The position numbers were made by a program, and so were the translations under genes. Source: Isoetes taiwanensis (lineage: Eukaryota > Streptophyta > Lycopodiopsida > Isoetales > Isoetaceae). From it: a stretch of 64,000 bases of DNA. Shown here one piece after another: positions 12,225 through 24,191 of the stretch. The notes under the pieces are model-generated. The model saw only the letters and a list, made by a program, of their open reading frames with translations. It made no database searches and was not told the DNA's origin. The first letter of the stretch is position 1; every line of letters begins with the position of its first letter. The stretch spans positions 62,001-126,000 of the forward strand of contig JAJEKV010000402.1 of NCBI GenBank assembly GCA_021234155.1, written 5' to 3'.

Positions 12225-12512
12225 CGAACTTGGACCCGAACACACAGTGTCTCCACTGTAGGTGGAGCCCTACGTGCCTTGAACAAGCCACTACAATTTT
12301 ATTTTAAAACCTAAAAAATAACAAGTGGTTGTGGACTTGAACCCAGTGCGTGGCCCTCTCCACTCTAGGTGGAGCCGCCGTGCCCTTGAACAAGCCACTC
12401 CTAACCTAGGAAAAATATATGATCATTAGTGAAGTGGACTTGAACTTGGGTACATGGTCCTCCCCACTCTAGGTGGAGCCGACCCGCGTTCTTTGAACAA
12501 GCCACTCCATCA
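12225..12512 (-). repeat. Three tandem units of about 105 bp with a tRNA-like B-box
   Basis: Units begin near 12225, 12325 and 12434. Each contains TAGGTGGAGCC (the first unit has TGTAGGTGGAGCC) and ends TTGAACAAGCCACT. On the minus strand two of them contain GGTTCAAGTCC or a close variant, matching the B-box/T-arm of tRNA genes. No complete cloverleaf was traced, so they may be tRNA-derived (SINE-like) repeats or chance similarity. Confidence 0.55.
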
Positions 12513-12599
12513 ATTTTTTTTAACCCGCTTAAAATTATAAAAATAAAATGCAAGCGATCAACTCTACCAAAAGAAGGACGTGTGTAACAAGATCCCGAC

Positions 12600-12960
12600 G
12601 GGTCCAAAGAAAATAGAAAGCAACAAAGAGTTAGAAGAATAACAACAACGGAAAAAGAAAGAAAAGAAGAAAAAAAAAAAAAAGATGAAGAAATAGTAAA
12701 ACAAGAAAAAAAAAAAAATGAATGAATCAAAGAAGAAGAGAAGGGTGGGGAGAAAGAAGAGAAGGGAAAGAGGAGAAAAAAGAAATTAGGGAAGAAAGAG
12801 AAGAATGGAAGAAATAAGAGAATGAAATGGAAGAAGATAGAAGAATGGAAGAATGGAAGAGGAAATAAGGGAAGAATCAAGAAAGAAATGAGGAAAGAAG
12901 GAAAAGAAGAAGAATGAAGAAACAAGAAGAAGAAAAAGAAGGAAAGAGATAGAAAAAAAA
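12600..12960. repeat. Purine-rich (GAA/GGAA) low-complexity tract
   Basis: The plus strand is almost only A and G for about 350 bases, with repeated GAAGAA and AATGGAAGAA. The long minus-strand frame here (Ser/Phe-rich) is an artefact of the composition. Confidence 0.85.
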
Positions 12961-13497
12961 TTTGAAATCTACACTAAATCATTCAATCCAAAAACCATTC
13001 AATCCAAAAACCATGATCTACTAACCTTAAAAAAGAGTGCTTGCAAGTCGTTCAAGGTCGTGAGCGGGAAAGATCGCCCAAAAATAGTCGATAGAAGGAA
13101 GCCTAGAAATGGTCCCTAAAAGGCGGCCAGCGGGATCATAAAAAAAACAGCGGTCGCGATCTGACGCCGCTGACGTCGCATGTGACGTAATTTTGAAATC
13201 GTGATATACGATGATTTGAAATCAGAATCAGATATCGATTTCAAAATCAGATATATCTGGGTTTAACGTCGCATCTTGGCGATGTCCGCGTTTTATTTTG
13301 TTATAGCGACGTCTAACACTTTTTAATTTTTTTTGGTGCCTTTTTATATCGATGGTCATGAAAGTTTGTCCTTATGCTAATTTGGACATTCCCGAGCCAT
13401 ATATGCGATCAAAATCGCGATTAGGATTTAACCAATCTTCTATTGCTACTACTTACGAATGTTTTGAGCACGGGGTGGCATGTTTGAGCTGGGGGGC

Positions 13498-16340
13498 GGT
13501 TTGATAAGTTCTCGGGGCCCGGATGTTGGATTTTTTGGCCCTTATCAAGCGAGGGCCCTTGAACGAAAGGATTCAATGGTGGGATAGGGGAACCAAGGTC
13601 CGGAGTGTGGTCTTTACGCGTCAGCCCGACCGCCGCCGAGAAAGGCTACCTTGAAAACTTTTGGGGCTCGCCTCTTGGGGTTGGACTCTCCCTCTAATGA
13701 GACGCCTTGCAAGGTCACGGCCTTGTTTGACTTTAGCAAGTGTGCCTGACTCGGTGCCCAACAACAAATTTGCCCGGTTGTTCTAATGCAAACACTTTGA
13801 TCTAAACCTTATCCAGAAATTTTGAAAAATCGGCCTGTATGTTGGCGATGACTTAGAAGCCTGCGACAAAAAATCAGAATTTAATTCCGTACTATGCATT
13901 AATTACGAATTTATGAATGTCTTGCTCTTGCCAAAAGTCGCCCTTTACTTCTAAGCGCACAGCGGGGAGGAGATCAAACTCCAAATTAGTCCGGTTCCCC
14001 TTGCCCCCAGCGTTCTCAATCGCATCTTATCGGCCAAGTCCCAAGTGCAAAAGACCAAAACTTCGACACCAAAAGCGCCAAACCCCGCTAGACCACGGCA
14101 GCTCATAGGGTTTTCGTTTGGAGGCTCTATCCTTGTCGATTCGACTAGGACCTTCTTGTAGTGTCTTGGCGTAGTGGGGTGGTGTTGGCCTTGATAACGG
14201 ACCCTAAAACCACACTGGAAGCAGCTTGCCCCAAAGTCCTCTCCGGAAGGCCACAGCGGGGCGGGCAACTTCCTCCCGGAATTGTGATTACGGCCTAATG
14301 GACTCGGAATGTCGACATGTCCCGGGGACCAAGTTCGCGGGCCAAAAGACCACCTCTTCTCGAGGAAGCGTCAAACTATCTCATGTCCAACACTTTCGTA
14401 GTCAATTGGCCTAGGAGGTGGTCATTTCTTTGCAGCGTAGGGCATAAGTGTTTCTTTCTTTTCCAAAACTGGCCCGCAACTTGGTCTCTAGGGTAATTTC
14501 GGCCTCCGGACGATGTGGCGAAGTCGAATCGCCATTCCGGAGAGCCTCATAATGTCCAGAACGACAAAACACTTTGGTTTCTACACGGCCGACCGGAGAA
14601 GGCAGCTTGTGGTTTGATAAGTTCTCCCGGACGGATGTTGGATTTTTAGACCTTATCGGGGAGAGGCGGGGCCCTTGAGCGACGGGATTCAAGCGGTCGG
14701 ATAGGGGAACCAGAGATCCGGAGTGTGGTCTTTAGCGTCACGGCCCCCGTGGGGCTGCCAGGGAAAAGGCTACCTCGGGAAACTTTTTGGGGCTTGCCTC
14801 TTGGGGTTCGGACTCTCCCCTCTAATGAGACGGCCTTGCAAGGTCCTGGCCTTGTTTGACTTGGGCAAGTGTGCCATTTCGGCTGCCCAACAACGAGCTG
14901 CAGGACCGTTCTAATGCAAACACTTTGATCTAAACCTTGTCCGAAAATTTTTGAAAATTGGCCAGTATGTTGGCGATGACTTAGGAAGCCTGCTGAAAAA
15001 AATCAAAATTTAATTCCATACTATGCATTAATTACGAATTTATGAATGTCTTGCTAAGCGCAAAAGCGCCCACTTCTTAAGCGCCACAATGGGAGGAGTA
15101 CAGATCCAAACTCCATTCCGTCGGTTCCCCTTGCTTCAAGGCGTTCTCAATTTGCATCTTATCGGCCAAGTCCCAAGTGCAAAGGACCAAAACTTCGGCA
15201 CCCAAAACGCAAAACCACTGCTGGAAACGGCAACTCATAGGGTTTACGTTTGGGAGGCTCTATCCTTGTCAAATTCGACTAGGACCTTGGGCGTGTCTTG
15301 GCGTGAGAGGGGGTGTTGGCCTTGAGCATGAACCCTAAAAACTATCCGAAGCAGCTTGCCCCAAAAGTCCTCAGAAGGCCACAGCGACGGACGGGCAACT
15401 TCCCTCTCCGGAATCGGATTCGCTCGTCAATGGACTTCTAACGTCGACATTGCCCAGGGACCAAGTTTCATGGCCAAAGACCACCCCTTCTCGAGGGTAG
15501 CGTCAAACTATCTCATGTCCAACACACTTTCGTAGTCAATTGGCCTAGGAGGTGTTTGTCGAATCGCAATGTAGCGTAGTGTTTCTTTCTTTTGCAAAAC
15601 CGACCGTGCAACTTGGTCGCTAGGGTAATTCGGCCTCCAGACGATGTGGCAAAGTCGAATCGCCATTCCCGAGGAGCCTCGCAATGTCTGAGACGACAAA
15701 ACACTTTGGTTTCTACGGTTGCCTACCGGGGCGCCAGCGGTTTGATAAGTTCTCGCGGGCCGGATGTTGGATTTTTGGACCTTATCGAGGCGGGGCCCTT
15801 GAGCGAAGGATTCAGCGATTAGGATAAGTGCAAGATCAAAGGGATTGTGGTCTTTAGCGTGTCTGACCCGTGTGCTGCCGAGAAAGGCTACCTGGGAAAC
15901 TTTTGGGGCTCGCCTCACGGGGTCGGACTCTCCCTCTAATGAGGTGGCCTTGCAAGGTCCTGGCCTTGTTTGACTTGGGCAAGTGTGCTCTACCGCCCAA
16001 CAACAGCGGGCCCTGAACGTTCTAATGCAAACACTTTGATCTAAATCTTGTCCGGAAATTTTGAAAAGCGGCACAGTATGTTGGCGATGACTTAGGAAGC
16101 CTGTCGACAAAAAAATCGGAATTTAATTCCGTACTATGCATTAATTACAAATTTATGAATGTCTTGCCTACTTGCCCAACAACAAAGTGCCCTAGACCGC
16201 TTCAATGCTACCTATTTGATCAGAACTTTATCCGGAAATTCTAAAATTTGCCTGTATGCTGGAGATGACCTAGGAAGCCAACCGACAAAAAATCAGAATT
16301 TAATTCCATACCATGCATTAATTACTTAATTTATGAAGCA
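13498..16340. repeat. Tandem array with about 1.12-kb units inside the CACTA element
   Basis: The unit start GGTTTGATAAGTTCTC recurs at 13498, 14611 and 15739, giving periods of 1113 and 1128 bp. Units share long blocks such as CTTGCAAGGTC, TTCTAATGCAAACACTTTGATC, CATGCATTAATTAC and TCTCATGTCCAACAC. The third unit breaks off at about 16165 and is followed by a partial fourth copy of one sub-block (about 16170-16340). Differences between units cluster in C/G-rich spots. No protein or RNA gene was recognised in the unit. Confidence 0.9.
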
Positions 16341-16659
16341 TGAATGCAAAAGAACGCATAACTAAAAAAATTATGCAAGAAAAAAGGTGGAATTTTTGAC
16401 AAAGCGGTGCAACGTGTTTGCAATGGACATGAGAAAAACATTTCACTAGGATATGCGGTGTTGGTGCACGATGAAATAGCTCCGAGTCTTCCAGGCTCAC
16501 ATGTTGCCACAAAAAGTTCTCTTACGAAGGCCCCGGCGATGGGCGCAGCAATTTTCCCTCTCCAAAACCATGATTTGGCTCTTCAATGGACTCGAATATC
16601 GACATTACCACGGGGATAACTTTCGAGGGCCGAAGACCACCCTTGTTCTCAAAAGAACA

Positions 16660-16918
16660 AAGTACACTAGGACGTCCGCCAGACGGGCGTCATGGACGGC
16701 GATCCCGTGACGCCGACGCTGGCGATCCGTCGCACAAAAGTGATACGCGATGCGGCGTGGTCATAGGCGTGGCGACCGGGCGTGGCGGTCTGCGTCCACG
16801 GTGTGGGCGACGTCGCACCACCACGCCGCATGCGGCGGTTGTGCGACGTGACGCAAAAGATGGTGGCGTTATTTGCGGCACGCCACGCCGCATCGGCGTC
16901 GCAAGCCCACGTCGCTAA
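16660..16918. repeat. Right GC-rich subterminal repeat region of the CACTA element
   Basis: Mirrors the left subterminal block: GACGTC, ACGCCGCATGCGGCG, GTCGCA and CCACGCCGCATCGGCG motifs directly inside the right terminal repeat. No coding meaning. Confidence 0.75.
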
Positions 16919-17009
16919 ATGTCCATTCTCTTGTTGTGGAACTAGAGATTTGCTAGTGGATTTATCATTTACCTAGCTAATTTATTCTTACGTGGTATTA
17001 AGGTGATGC

Positions 17010-17520
17010 GTCATGACAACCAGGTTTGGCGCTTTGTTTTTAAACACCATTGAAACTTATGAAGGAGGTTATGACTTCCATGCTCAGAATGGTTTGGCAA
17101 GGATTGACAATTTAGTAGCAGATAACATTTCTAGCATAGTTTCTATGACTGTACCATCAAATGCCAGTCAAGACAAAATTGTGGAAGCAAGAGGCAACAT
17201 TTGTAGTAAAGTTGGAACAAGTATTTTGCTTAAAAGTAGGGAGATGTCTCTAATGACATGTGGGAATATTTGATAAGAACTGTTAAGTCTACTTCACAAC
17301 TAGATTTTTGGTCATATGTGTTTGTTAGAAAGTTGAAGTCCTTGTTCTTCAATTTATGAAATTTAGTTCTGGACCTGACGCGGAAGAACTTGATGCAAAA
17401 CTATCACCCTACGTAACAACCTATTTATATTTTGGCGAGAGAACTCTGGACTATTTAGGCATTCTTCAAAATCATGTGCACTAAGGATCCAATTTTCTAG
17501 AGTGGGCTTTTTTAGTATAG
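17010..17520 (+). pseudogene. Fragment of an unrecognised protein-coding sequence
   Basis: A plus-strand frame starting at 17013 (TTRFGALFLNTIETYEGG) stays open to 17273. The sequence then continues plausibly in a second frame (WEYLIRTVKSTSQLDFW, then FVRKLKSLFF) and again near 17360 (GPDAEELDAKLSPYVTTYLY). Three consecutive frames with normal amino-acid composition suggest a decayed coding exon rather than noise. I do not recognise the family; no function is offered. Confidence 0.35.
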
Positions 17521-19200
17521 AATAGCAGCTTCACGAGCTACAACACTAGCAACACAAGTAAGAATTTCATCACATGTCAAAATTGATATCAAATAAAATT
17601 ATAAGATAACAAGGCAGCATTAAATGAAATATGCGCACCTAGCTTTCTCAAACAATGGATGATATTGATCTCATCCTCTATTTCGCTGATGTTTTGGATT
17701 CTCAGTTTCTGGCCTTCCTTTAAAATACACCCAAAGCACATTAGAACATCTCTTATTGTACGACCAGGCTATACTTTTCCATCACTCTTCATTATTTGCT
17801 AGAAAAAGACCTCTAAATGTCTTGCAAACTGCTGTAACATCGGCAAGTTACTATTATTATTATCACTAAAACTTGTAAAAAGAGAAGTAATAGAAAGCAT
17901 GCATGAGAAGGCATATCCTGAATCTTGCAATCAAAGTCTATTATTCTATAATTTGACCGGTATCCTTCGCATGTATAATACATGTTGCTCGCCCATTTAT
18001 TCTTCTTTATTGTGTTACCTTTGATGCTTCTACATTTTATATGTCCATTCTATTTGGATCTAGCTCCTGAAAAGGCCTCCTTTCATTTACAAGATTATAG
18101 ACATACAAACCTAAACATGAACTCATAGTACAAGAGATGCAACAACATTAAAGGTTTCCCTATCTTTGGATCATTGCTGTTAGCCTTCTCATTCATAGAT
18201 ATTTTTGAATCTGAATGCAAAAGAACATGGATTTAAATACATGTAAATAAGCCTAGGAAAGGCGCAAAGGCAAAAGAAAGAAGAAATATACGAGAAATAC
18301 AAAAATGCAGTGTTTACATGGACCAGTAAGCACATTTAAATGCATTTGAGATTTTGGAATATCAAAAGGGAGAAAAAAATAAAAGCAAACACGATAGAAA
18401 AATAAACATGCAATGCTTACCTGTTTCTGGACCTGTAAGCACATCATAAGGCATTTGAGATTTTTGAGAATACCAAGATCAAACTGGGGAAACAACCTGT
18501 TTGACAAGAACAAAAGGCTTTTTAAGTAAAAAATAAAAGGTCAATCAATAATCGAATGTAAAGTCGTTTAGAGGTTTTGGCAATGCAAGGGAAGTGAAAA
18601 ATAAATCTGCAACAAAGAACAGAAAGAAGTGAGGTATTTTCCATGTGCGACATTATTGTTGATTAGAGGCACCCTCCAGAGTGCCACAACAAGCTACTTG
18701 CTCCGTAAAGCATTGCCCAAGAGCACCAAAGAGTCGTCACTTGCTCTGTCGAATGTCTCTACTCTAGTTTTGCTTTTCTCTGTCCCCAGTTGCACTTCTC
18801 TCTCTATCATGAAAAGATAAAGCTTTATTTATTTATTTTGCTTGTCGTAAATCGCCGTTGGGTGGAATTTCCAATGTTTATTATAAGTAATTTTAGGTTT
18901 ATGGATCCGGTGGCGTTCGCCACATCACGACATAATTTCCCAGTAGCGGTAGGTGAAAGGGGGCAGCCTTTGTACTAGAGCACCTTTGTAGTAGCGACAT
19001 GCATCGAAAAACTAGGAGTTAGTCTCCTAAATTTTCGGTCACAATCCTTATTTTCCTGTCAGATTTTTTATTTGTCGGCAAACAAATTGTGGAGTTTCCT
19101 TCGAAATCCGGCAAATAATCTTGAGTTTATATTCAAAATCCAGTGGAGCATGACACTTACTGGCAAATTATCTGGTTAGAGCTATTAGGGATTTCGAAGC
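17521..19200. other. Non-coding AT-rich stretch with a local duplication
   Basis: No gene recognised. Two diverged copies of a block containing TAAGCACAT and GCATTTGAGATTTT lie about 100 bp apart (about 18314-18370 and 18417-18475). Confidence 0.4.
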
Positions 19201-19214
19201 CTGGTGACCGCTTG

Positions 19215-19380
19215 CTTAGTAGCAGCTTCCTTTGTAATAGCGAAGATATTGAGCCTTGTGTCCTTGTCTTTTGTCTTGAGGATTTAGTCTTCCTTTGTAA
19301 TAGGGAAGATTTTGAAGAAGATCTTTGAGTCTTCCTTTGTAACAGCGAGAATCTTGAGCGTTGAGTCTTGAGTCCATGTG
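19215..19380. repeat. Minisatellite around CTTCCTTTGTAATAGCGAAG
   Basis: Three imperfect units (near 19226, 19288 and 19330) share CTTCCTTTGTAA(T/C)AG(C/G)GA followed by (A/T)TTTGAG-type sequence. They produce repeated peptides in several frames (for example SLLQRKTQRS on the minus strand), which is why a 120-codon frame appears there. Confidence 0.75.
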
Positions 19381-19790
19381 TTGAGAAACCTTGAAGAAGC
19401 ACGAGCGGAGCAAACAACAAGTAGAAATAGGGGCTGATCAAGAAGCATACCAAGCAGCATATCAAGCAGGGGATGCAGTCGGTAAGGCATTTGCTGAAAT
19501 CAAAATATTTTGTAGGCAACAGGGCTGAAATCCAAGCTCAAATCCAAGCATGAATCAAGAAATGACATGCAAGCAGAAACTCGCAAGAAAGTATGCTATA
19601 CCCTAAGCAACACTCTCTGCCTATAATAATCAGCGCAGGAACTCTCCCGCAAGTTGTAATGTAACTGTGTTTTTTGTGAGCCCAAAATGGTATTAAGGAT
19701 AAGATCATTGATTTGAGGAAACTAGAAAATCAACAAAAGAATGTTCAATCTGTATTTATTTTAAAGGGGATTGACTTATTACTTGAGTTC

Positions 19791-19836
19791 TGTGAAATAA
19801 CCCACAAAGTTAGCCAGCCAAATGGGTTATTTCACA
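19791..19836. repeat. Perfect hairpin: 14-bp arms, 18-bp loop
   Basis: TGTGAAATAACCCA at 19791-19804 pairs with TGGGTTATTTCACA at 19823-19836. It could be a remnant of a foldback element or a structured transcript end; no duplication or gene context decides. Confidence 0.8.
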
Positions 19837-19839
19837 TAA

Positions 19840-21140
19840 CCAACAGAGGGGTAAGTTGATTCCCTTCAACTGTGGTCGAGAAAGTTTATTTGTAAAGTTG
19901 AAACTAGTTGACAAAATTAGTATACAAATAAAAGAATCTTCTATAGTCTCGTTCTGCCGAAAAACTTGTGCCTCTATTAGCCTAATTGATGACGAGGCAC
20001 CTGAAACAAGGAACACAACAGTTAATAAAGCAGATAGTTAATAAAACTCAAATGATATCATGGGAAAACCTCACTCTTCTCATGAAGGAGGGATGTATGG
20101 GCTGCAAAGACCTATTTATCCAAGCTCGGGCTCTTGTCACAAAATTGGTTTGGAGATTCATAGAGTCCCCTTCAAATACTGGCTAAAACCTACTGCACCA
20201 GTAAGAGCTCCTTCTTTGTCACATCAGCTCCCAGATTTTGCTTTCTATCAGTTAGATAATGCTCCTAGTTTCTCCATCATGGGCAAAATCATCCAAGTAT
20301 AGATTCAAGCATCTTGTTGTTTCGAACCTTCAACTCTGATTGAAACTCCAGACAGTTTTGGATTCTTTTGGCATCAGGACTTGGTCAATGTGGATGAGGG
20401 CTGCTTAGCCCTCAAGCACCTAATAAAAATACAAAGAATGGTATCATGCCAATTTCTATACCATGGGTGATCTTAGAACCTTAGATGCCGATGCTTCTTA
20501 GCACGCCACCTCTCTCTCTCTCTCCTCCCTCGCCCTCGCCCCTCCTCCCTCCCCCCTCCCTCTCCCTCTCCCTCTCCCTCCCCTCCCTCTCCCTCTCCCT
20601 CTCCCCTCCCCTCCCTCTCTCTCTGTGTGTAAACAAGTAAGACAAGGTAAGGTAAGGTAAGGTAAGAGTTTTAAACAAACAGAGTATTCTTGAGAAGCTC
20701 ATGTCCAAAAATCAATCTTGGCCATTCAAGCTCTCACGCCTGAAATTGGATGTTCAATATCAAAGGATACAAAGTTCCACAATTTATTCCTTTGCTCATT
20801 GAGAAACCTTTGCTCAAGGTGACTGTTGTTTGGTTGCGCCCTGAAGAAGAAGCCATTGATATCAATCAATGTTGGATGGAAATTACAGTATGCCAACAAG
20901 ATCATAGTGTTTAGATGGCTCCTCCTCAGTTAGAGCTTCAAAGCCAATATATACTTGGCCAAGCATAATAATCAGCTTTCTAATCTATGCCCCTTGGGAT
21001 GTGGAAGATATGAAACAGCTAACCATGGTTTTATATGTCCCAGACTTTGGCCGGGACATGGATTAGTCCTTTCCTAGGATTGATTCCCCGAAGAGAGAAG
21101 GAATTGCTTTCTTTATTAAATTAAGCATACAAACTCCATG
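19840..21140. other. Probable retroelement-derived sequence without an assignable frame
   Basis: Short open pieces alternate between frames (for example around 20060-20300, YQLDNAPSFSIMGKIIQV). They lie upstream of the ORF1-like fragment, so they may be the front of the same decayed LINE. The evidence is weak. Confidence 0.3.
20509..20666. repeat. CT-rich microsatellite and (GGTAA)n
   Basis: About 120 bases of CTCTCT/CCCTCT repeats (20509-20629) are followed by four GGTAA units (about 20646-20665). Confidence 0.95.
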
Positions 21141-21472
21141 GTTAGGGGCAAGCTAATTCCAATGTAATAATGGATTTGCCATCTTCTCTTTTTGGTCCCC
21201 AGCGGCCCCTTCATATCAGCACAAGCAGGCCTAGTACATTTACCTTCCAAGATCGGGAGGATCTCCAAAGTGCTCTAGACTTGCAAGTTCAGTGTTTGCC
21301 GCCCTACAACCGTGACTGTGCACGACTCATTCATTCGAGGGAGGAATGGCGGCCTACATCTATGATCGTGTCTATTGAGAGATGGACACACTTATTCTGA
21401 TTAATACATGCCTTCGTTCTGGACCTAAAGCCCAAAGATGTGGGCACAAGTGATGCCTCAAGTATGGACACT

Positions 21473-21830
21473 AGATACGTAATTACCCACAAAGGAAACA
21501 TTGTGTTGAAGCAAAAGTGCAGACATTGGAAAGGGAACATGTTGAGGTGGGCGTACGGACATCTCCACAATCCCAAGGGGACCAGGAGTCGCAGTGCCAA
21601 GCTAGCAGACAGGAGCAGGCTGCCTCAGTATCTTCTATTACCAGGAGCCTGAACTTGCGTATTATAGGGGTTGCAGAGGCAGAAGATGATGCCCATTCTG
21701 ATATGGATGCTGCTTTGCATTTTTTCACTGATGTCATGCATGTGAAGGTTGGTGGAGTTGTCTCCGCTACTAGGGTGGGAGCTGAAAAGATAATAACCAT
21801 CAGGATTATCATTAGAATTTGGTTGTGGTA
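21473..21830 (+). pseudogene. LINE ORF1-like fragment
   Basis: An open plus-strand frame runs from about 21473 through a heptad-like charged stretch (VEAKVQTLEREHVEV) into NLRIIGVAEAEDDAHSDMDA and LHFFTDVMHVKV...SATRVG. This arrangement of coiled coil then an N-L-R-I-x-G start resembles the RNA-binding domain of L1-type ORF1 proteins. The frame then degenerates. The call rests on motif style only. Confidence 0.4.
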
Positions 21831-22640
21831 ATCGCTTGTAAAACTTATCAAATGTTTCATAGACCTCTTGGTTATACTTTCTATACACTTTGACAGGTTT
21901 TTTGAAGGGCTGGTTTTATATTAGCAAAGGGATATTGCTATTAAACAGAAATCACAATGAACCAACAAAAGACCTCGATGTTATCTTGATCGTATCAAAT
22001 ATCGTCGCCTTGATAAATCTTACAAACCCTTCATCTGAACTGTGACGAACCTGCCGACTTGACCCTTTTGGCAATTCGGGTCTTGCAAAAACTTGCAAAG
22101 ACTCTCGCTAGGTTGGTGTGACAAATAATTTAATATGATGAAATTTTGAATTTTCTTACTTGTAATATTTAAAGATTAATATTCATGATTAGATACAATA
22201 ATATCTAAAGGAAATGTTATCCTCAATACATTCATAACCAAGCAAATCAAACAGAAACGTCTTCTGTAGACTTCATCCGGTTTCCAACTACACCATTACC
22301 CTAGCCTGAGCACCATCTTGCCCTTCATTGCATGCGCTCAAAGGGGTTAGTCCTCGCGACTAAGTGGGGATCTCTAGTTGCCATTGCATGCTTGGAAACA
22401 CTCTAGAATCTTGTATAACAAGAACATAAGCAATTCAAAGACACAAGACCCTATGTGAAACAAGTTTAGGGAATGACAATATGACCAATTAAATTCAATA
22501 CATGAGCATCAAAAGCAGAGAACATAACAAAGAGATCAAATCATCATGACCACAACTCCAAGACAATGGGAAGCTCAGACAACCTACATAAAGCCATGTT
22601 AACAAAAAAAATGCCAAGTCAGCTTACATTCCAGGCCTTG
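21831..22640. other. Non-coding stretch
   Basis: AT-rich; nothing recognised. Confidence 0.4.
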
Positions 22641-24191
22641 TAGTGGGAGTGGTGGAGTGAACCTCATATGTGCATACTCTCTCAGCCCACATCTGGAACT
22701 AGCAGGGATAGGTTTTGTACGTACGAAATCCAAATTCCTGACGCATAAAGTTAAAAAATACGTAAAATTTCGTATACGCGAAACCTTCTGTTTTGCGTAC
22801 ACAAAAGTTTTTTCGCGTACGCGAAACAGTAAAAACTGCGTACGCGGAAAGAAAAAAAAAACCCAGTCCACACTAGCATAAGCCACGCCTGCTAGCCTTG
22901 ACATCTATTGAGGTCAATCCCTACAATAGTATTATCGGCCCATACTTAGGAAATAAATCCCTGATGACATTGATGTCCTATGAAACAAATACTTAGATAT
23001 CATATACATGTATTCATTATTGACTTTAGTACATATGAAACCATCAGTCCATATAATGAGTCCTTATACCATTCTTTATTTACCAATGTCAAACAAACTA
23101 CCAGCATGTACAGTCATACTATCATTAACATACTACCATAGACATGGTCATTTTAGAGATCTGTTGTACTATATAATCAGTGTATTATCCTACTAAACCA
23201 TTATTCCATATAATTATTTTCATGTGCTAGTCTCTTTCAAGATGTGTTGCCATAGTATCGGCCTGCTTAAATCCCAAACTCATGCTTTATCTTAGTTTTT
23301 TATACCTTTACGACCTATGGTCCCAGATTTAGCCATTTACTATTCATCACTAGATCATGTAAAAGAAAGAAAGAAAAGTCATTCATAATTCATTATAAAT
23401 TTTATGCATTATAGTTCAACATAATTAGCATATTCTTCTGTTGTTCAGAATTCATTCATACTTATAAACATGAGCAGATACCTTCCAGAATGTGTAGTCA
23501 CAGCAATACTTATAATTATGATGAGTATATTCACTCCAAAATGTGCTGCCATAGTAACAGCCTGAGTTCATTTATAAACTATCATTCATATAAGCCTTTC
23601 AGTCATTAACTACAAAAAGCCCCTGATTAAAGCCATCCTGCCTTTAAATCCAGAAAACATAAAGGAATACTTCTCAAAATCTGTTTTCATATCATAGATT
23701 ATGCATATCAGTCATTAAAGGACCAGTATTTAACACTAGAGTGGTCCCGGGGACCATTCCTGGTCCATGGACCAGATGCGAATAGAAGCTTCAATTTCGC
23801 CATGTATCACAACCATATCAATCTTTACTTGATTCTTAATGACCTTTGAGAATTTCAAGGCCAATGAACTCACCTATATGTTGTAGTGGTTGTTCAAATA
23901 TTAGAGAATTTGCCAAGTTTCAAAGTCCGTAACTGCAATCTTAGGTTTTCCTAGCATAAAAACAGGCCCTAAACCTTGTTAAAATTGGAAGTATTTGTCT
24001 ATTTATGATAGAACACATTGATTTGTATGTTTTTAGCTTTGGTTGCTATCATCTAACGTCCGTGGAAGCCGGCAAACCCTATTTTGTTCAAAAATGCTGC
24101 GTGCGGTTTAGGAATTATTTCTCTCTTATTATTACAAGTTTTGGGTTAATTCTTGTGGCCATGGATTCTTAACTATATGAAGTACAATCTT

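Larger units (their letters stand above)
11237..16938. mobile_element. CACTA-type element, 5.7 kb, non-autonomous, carrying a satellite-like array
   Basis: Left end CACAACAAGAAAAGGGTCAT (11237) and right end, read inward, CACAACAAGAGAATGGACAT (ending 16938) form imperfect terminal repeats close to the plant CACTA consensus CACTACAAGAAAA. They are flanked by a 3-bp GAA duplication (11234-11236, 16939-16941). Both ends are followed by 200-260 bp of very GC-rich subterminal sequence full of GACGTC/GCGTCGC motifs. Inside there is no recognisable transposase; instead there are a poly(A)-like run, three tRNA-like repeats, a purine tract and a 1.1-kb tandem array. Transposition would need a transposase supplied from elsewhere. 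Confidence 0.8.

Noticed and set aside
12225-12512. Functional tRNA genes
   Set aside because: Only the B-box-like word is visible; no complete cloverleaf, anticodon arm or terminator could be traced.
12401-12925. 174-codon minus-strand frame
   Set aside because: Same artefact over the GAA-rich tract; Ser/Phe low complexity only.
13498-16340. Tandem array as rDNA or a CRISPR-like array
   Set aside because: No rRNA sequence words are recognised and the period is 1.1 kb without spacer structure; the eukaryotic context excludes CRISPR.
19157-19519. 120-codon minus-strand frame with repeated SLLQRKT
   Set aside because: Generated by a minisatellite. The hydrophobic part is not accompanied by any recognisable domain.
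20060-20302. DUF4283-like segment of a plant LINE ORF1
   Set aside because: The resemblance is limited to a few residues (YW, P, IMGK) and the frame is too short to support a call.
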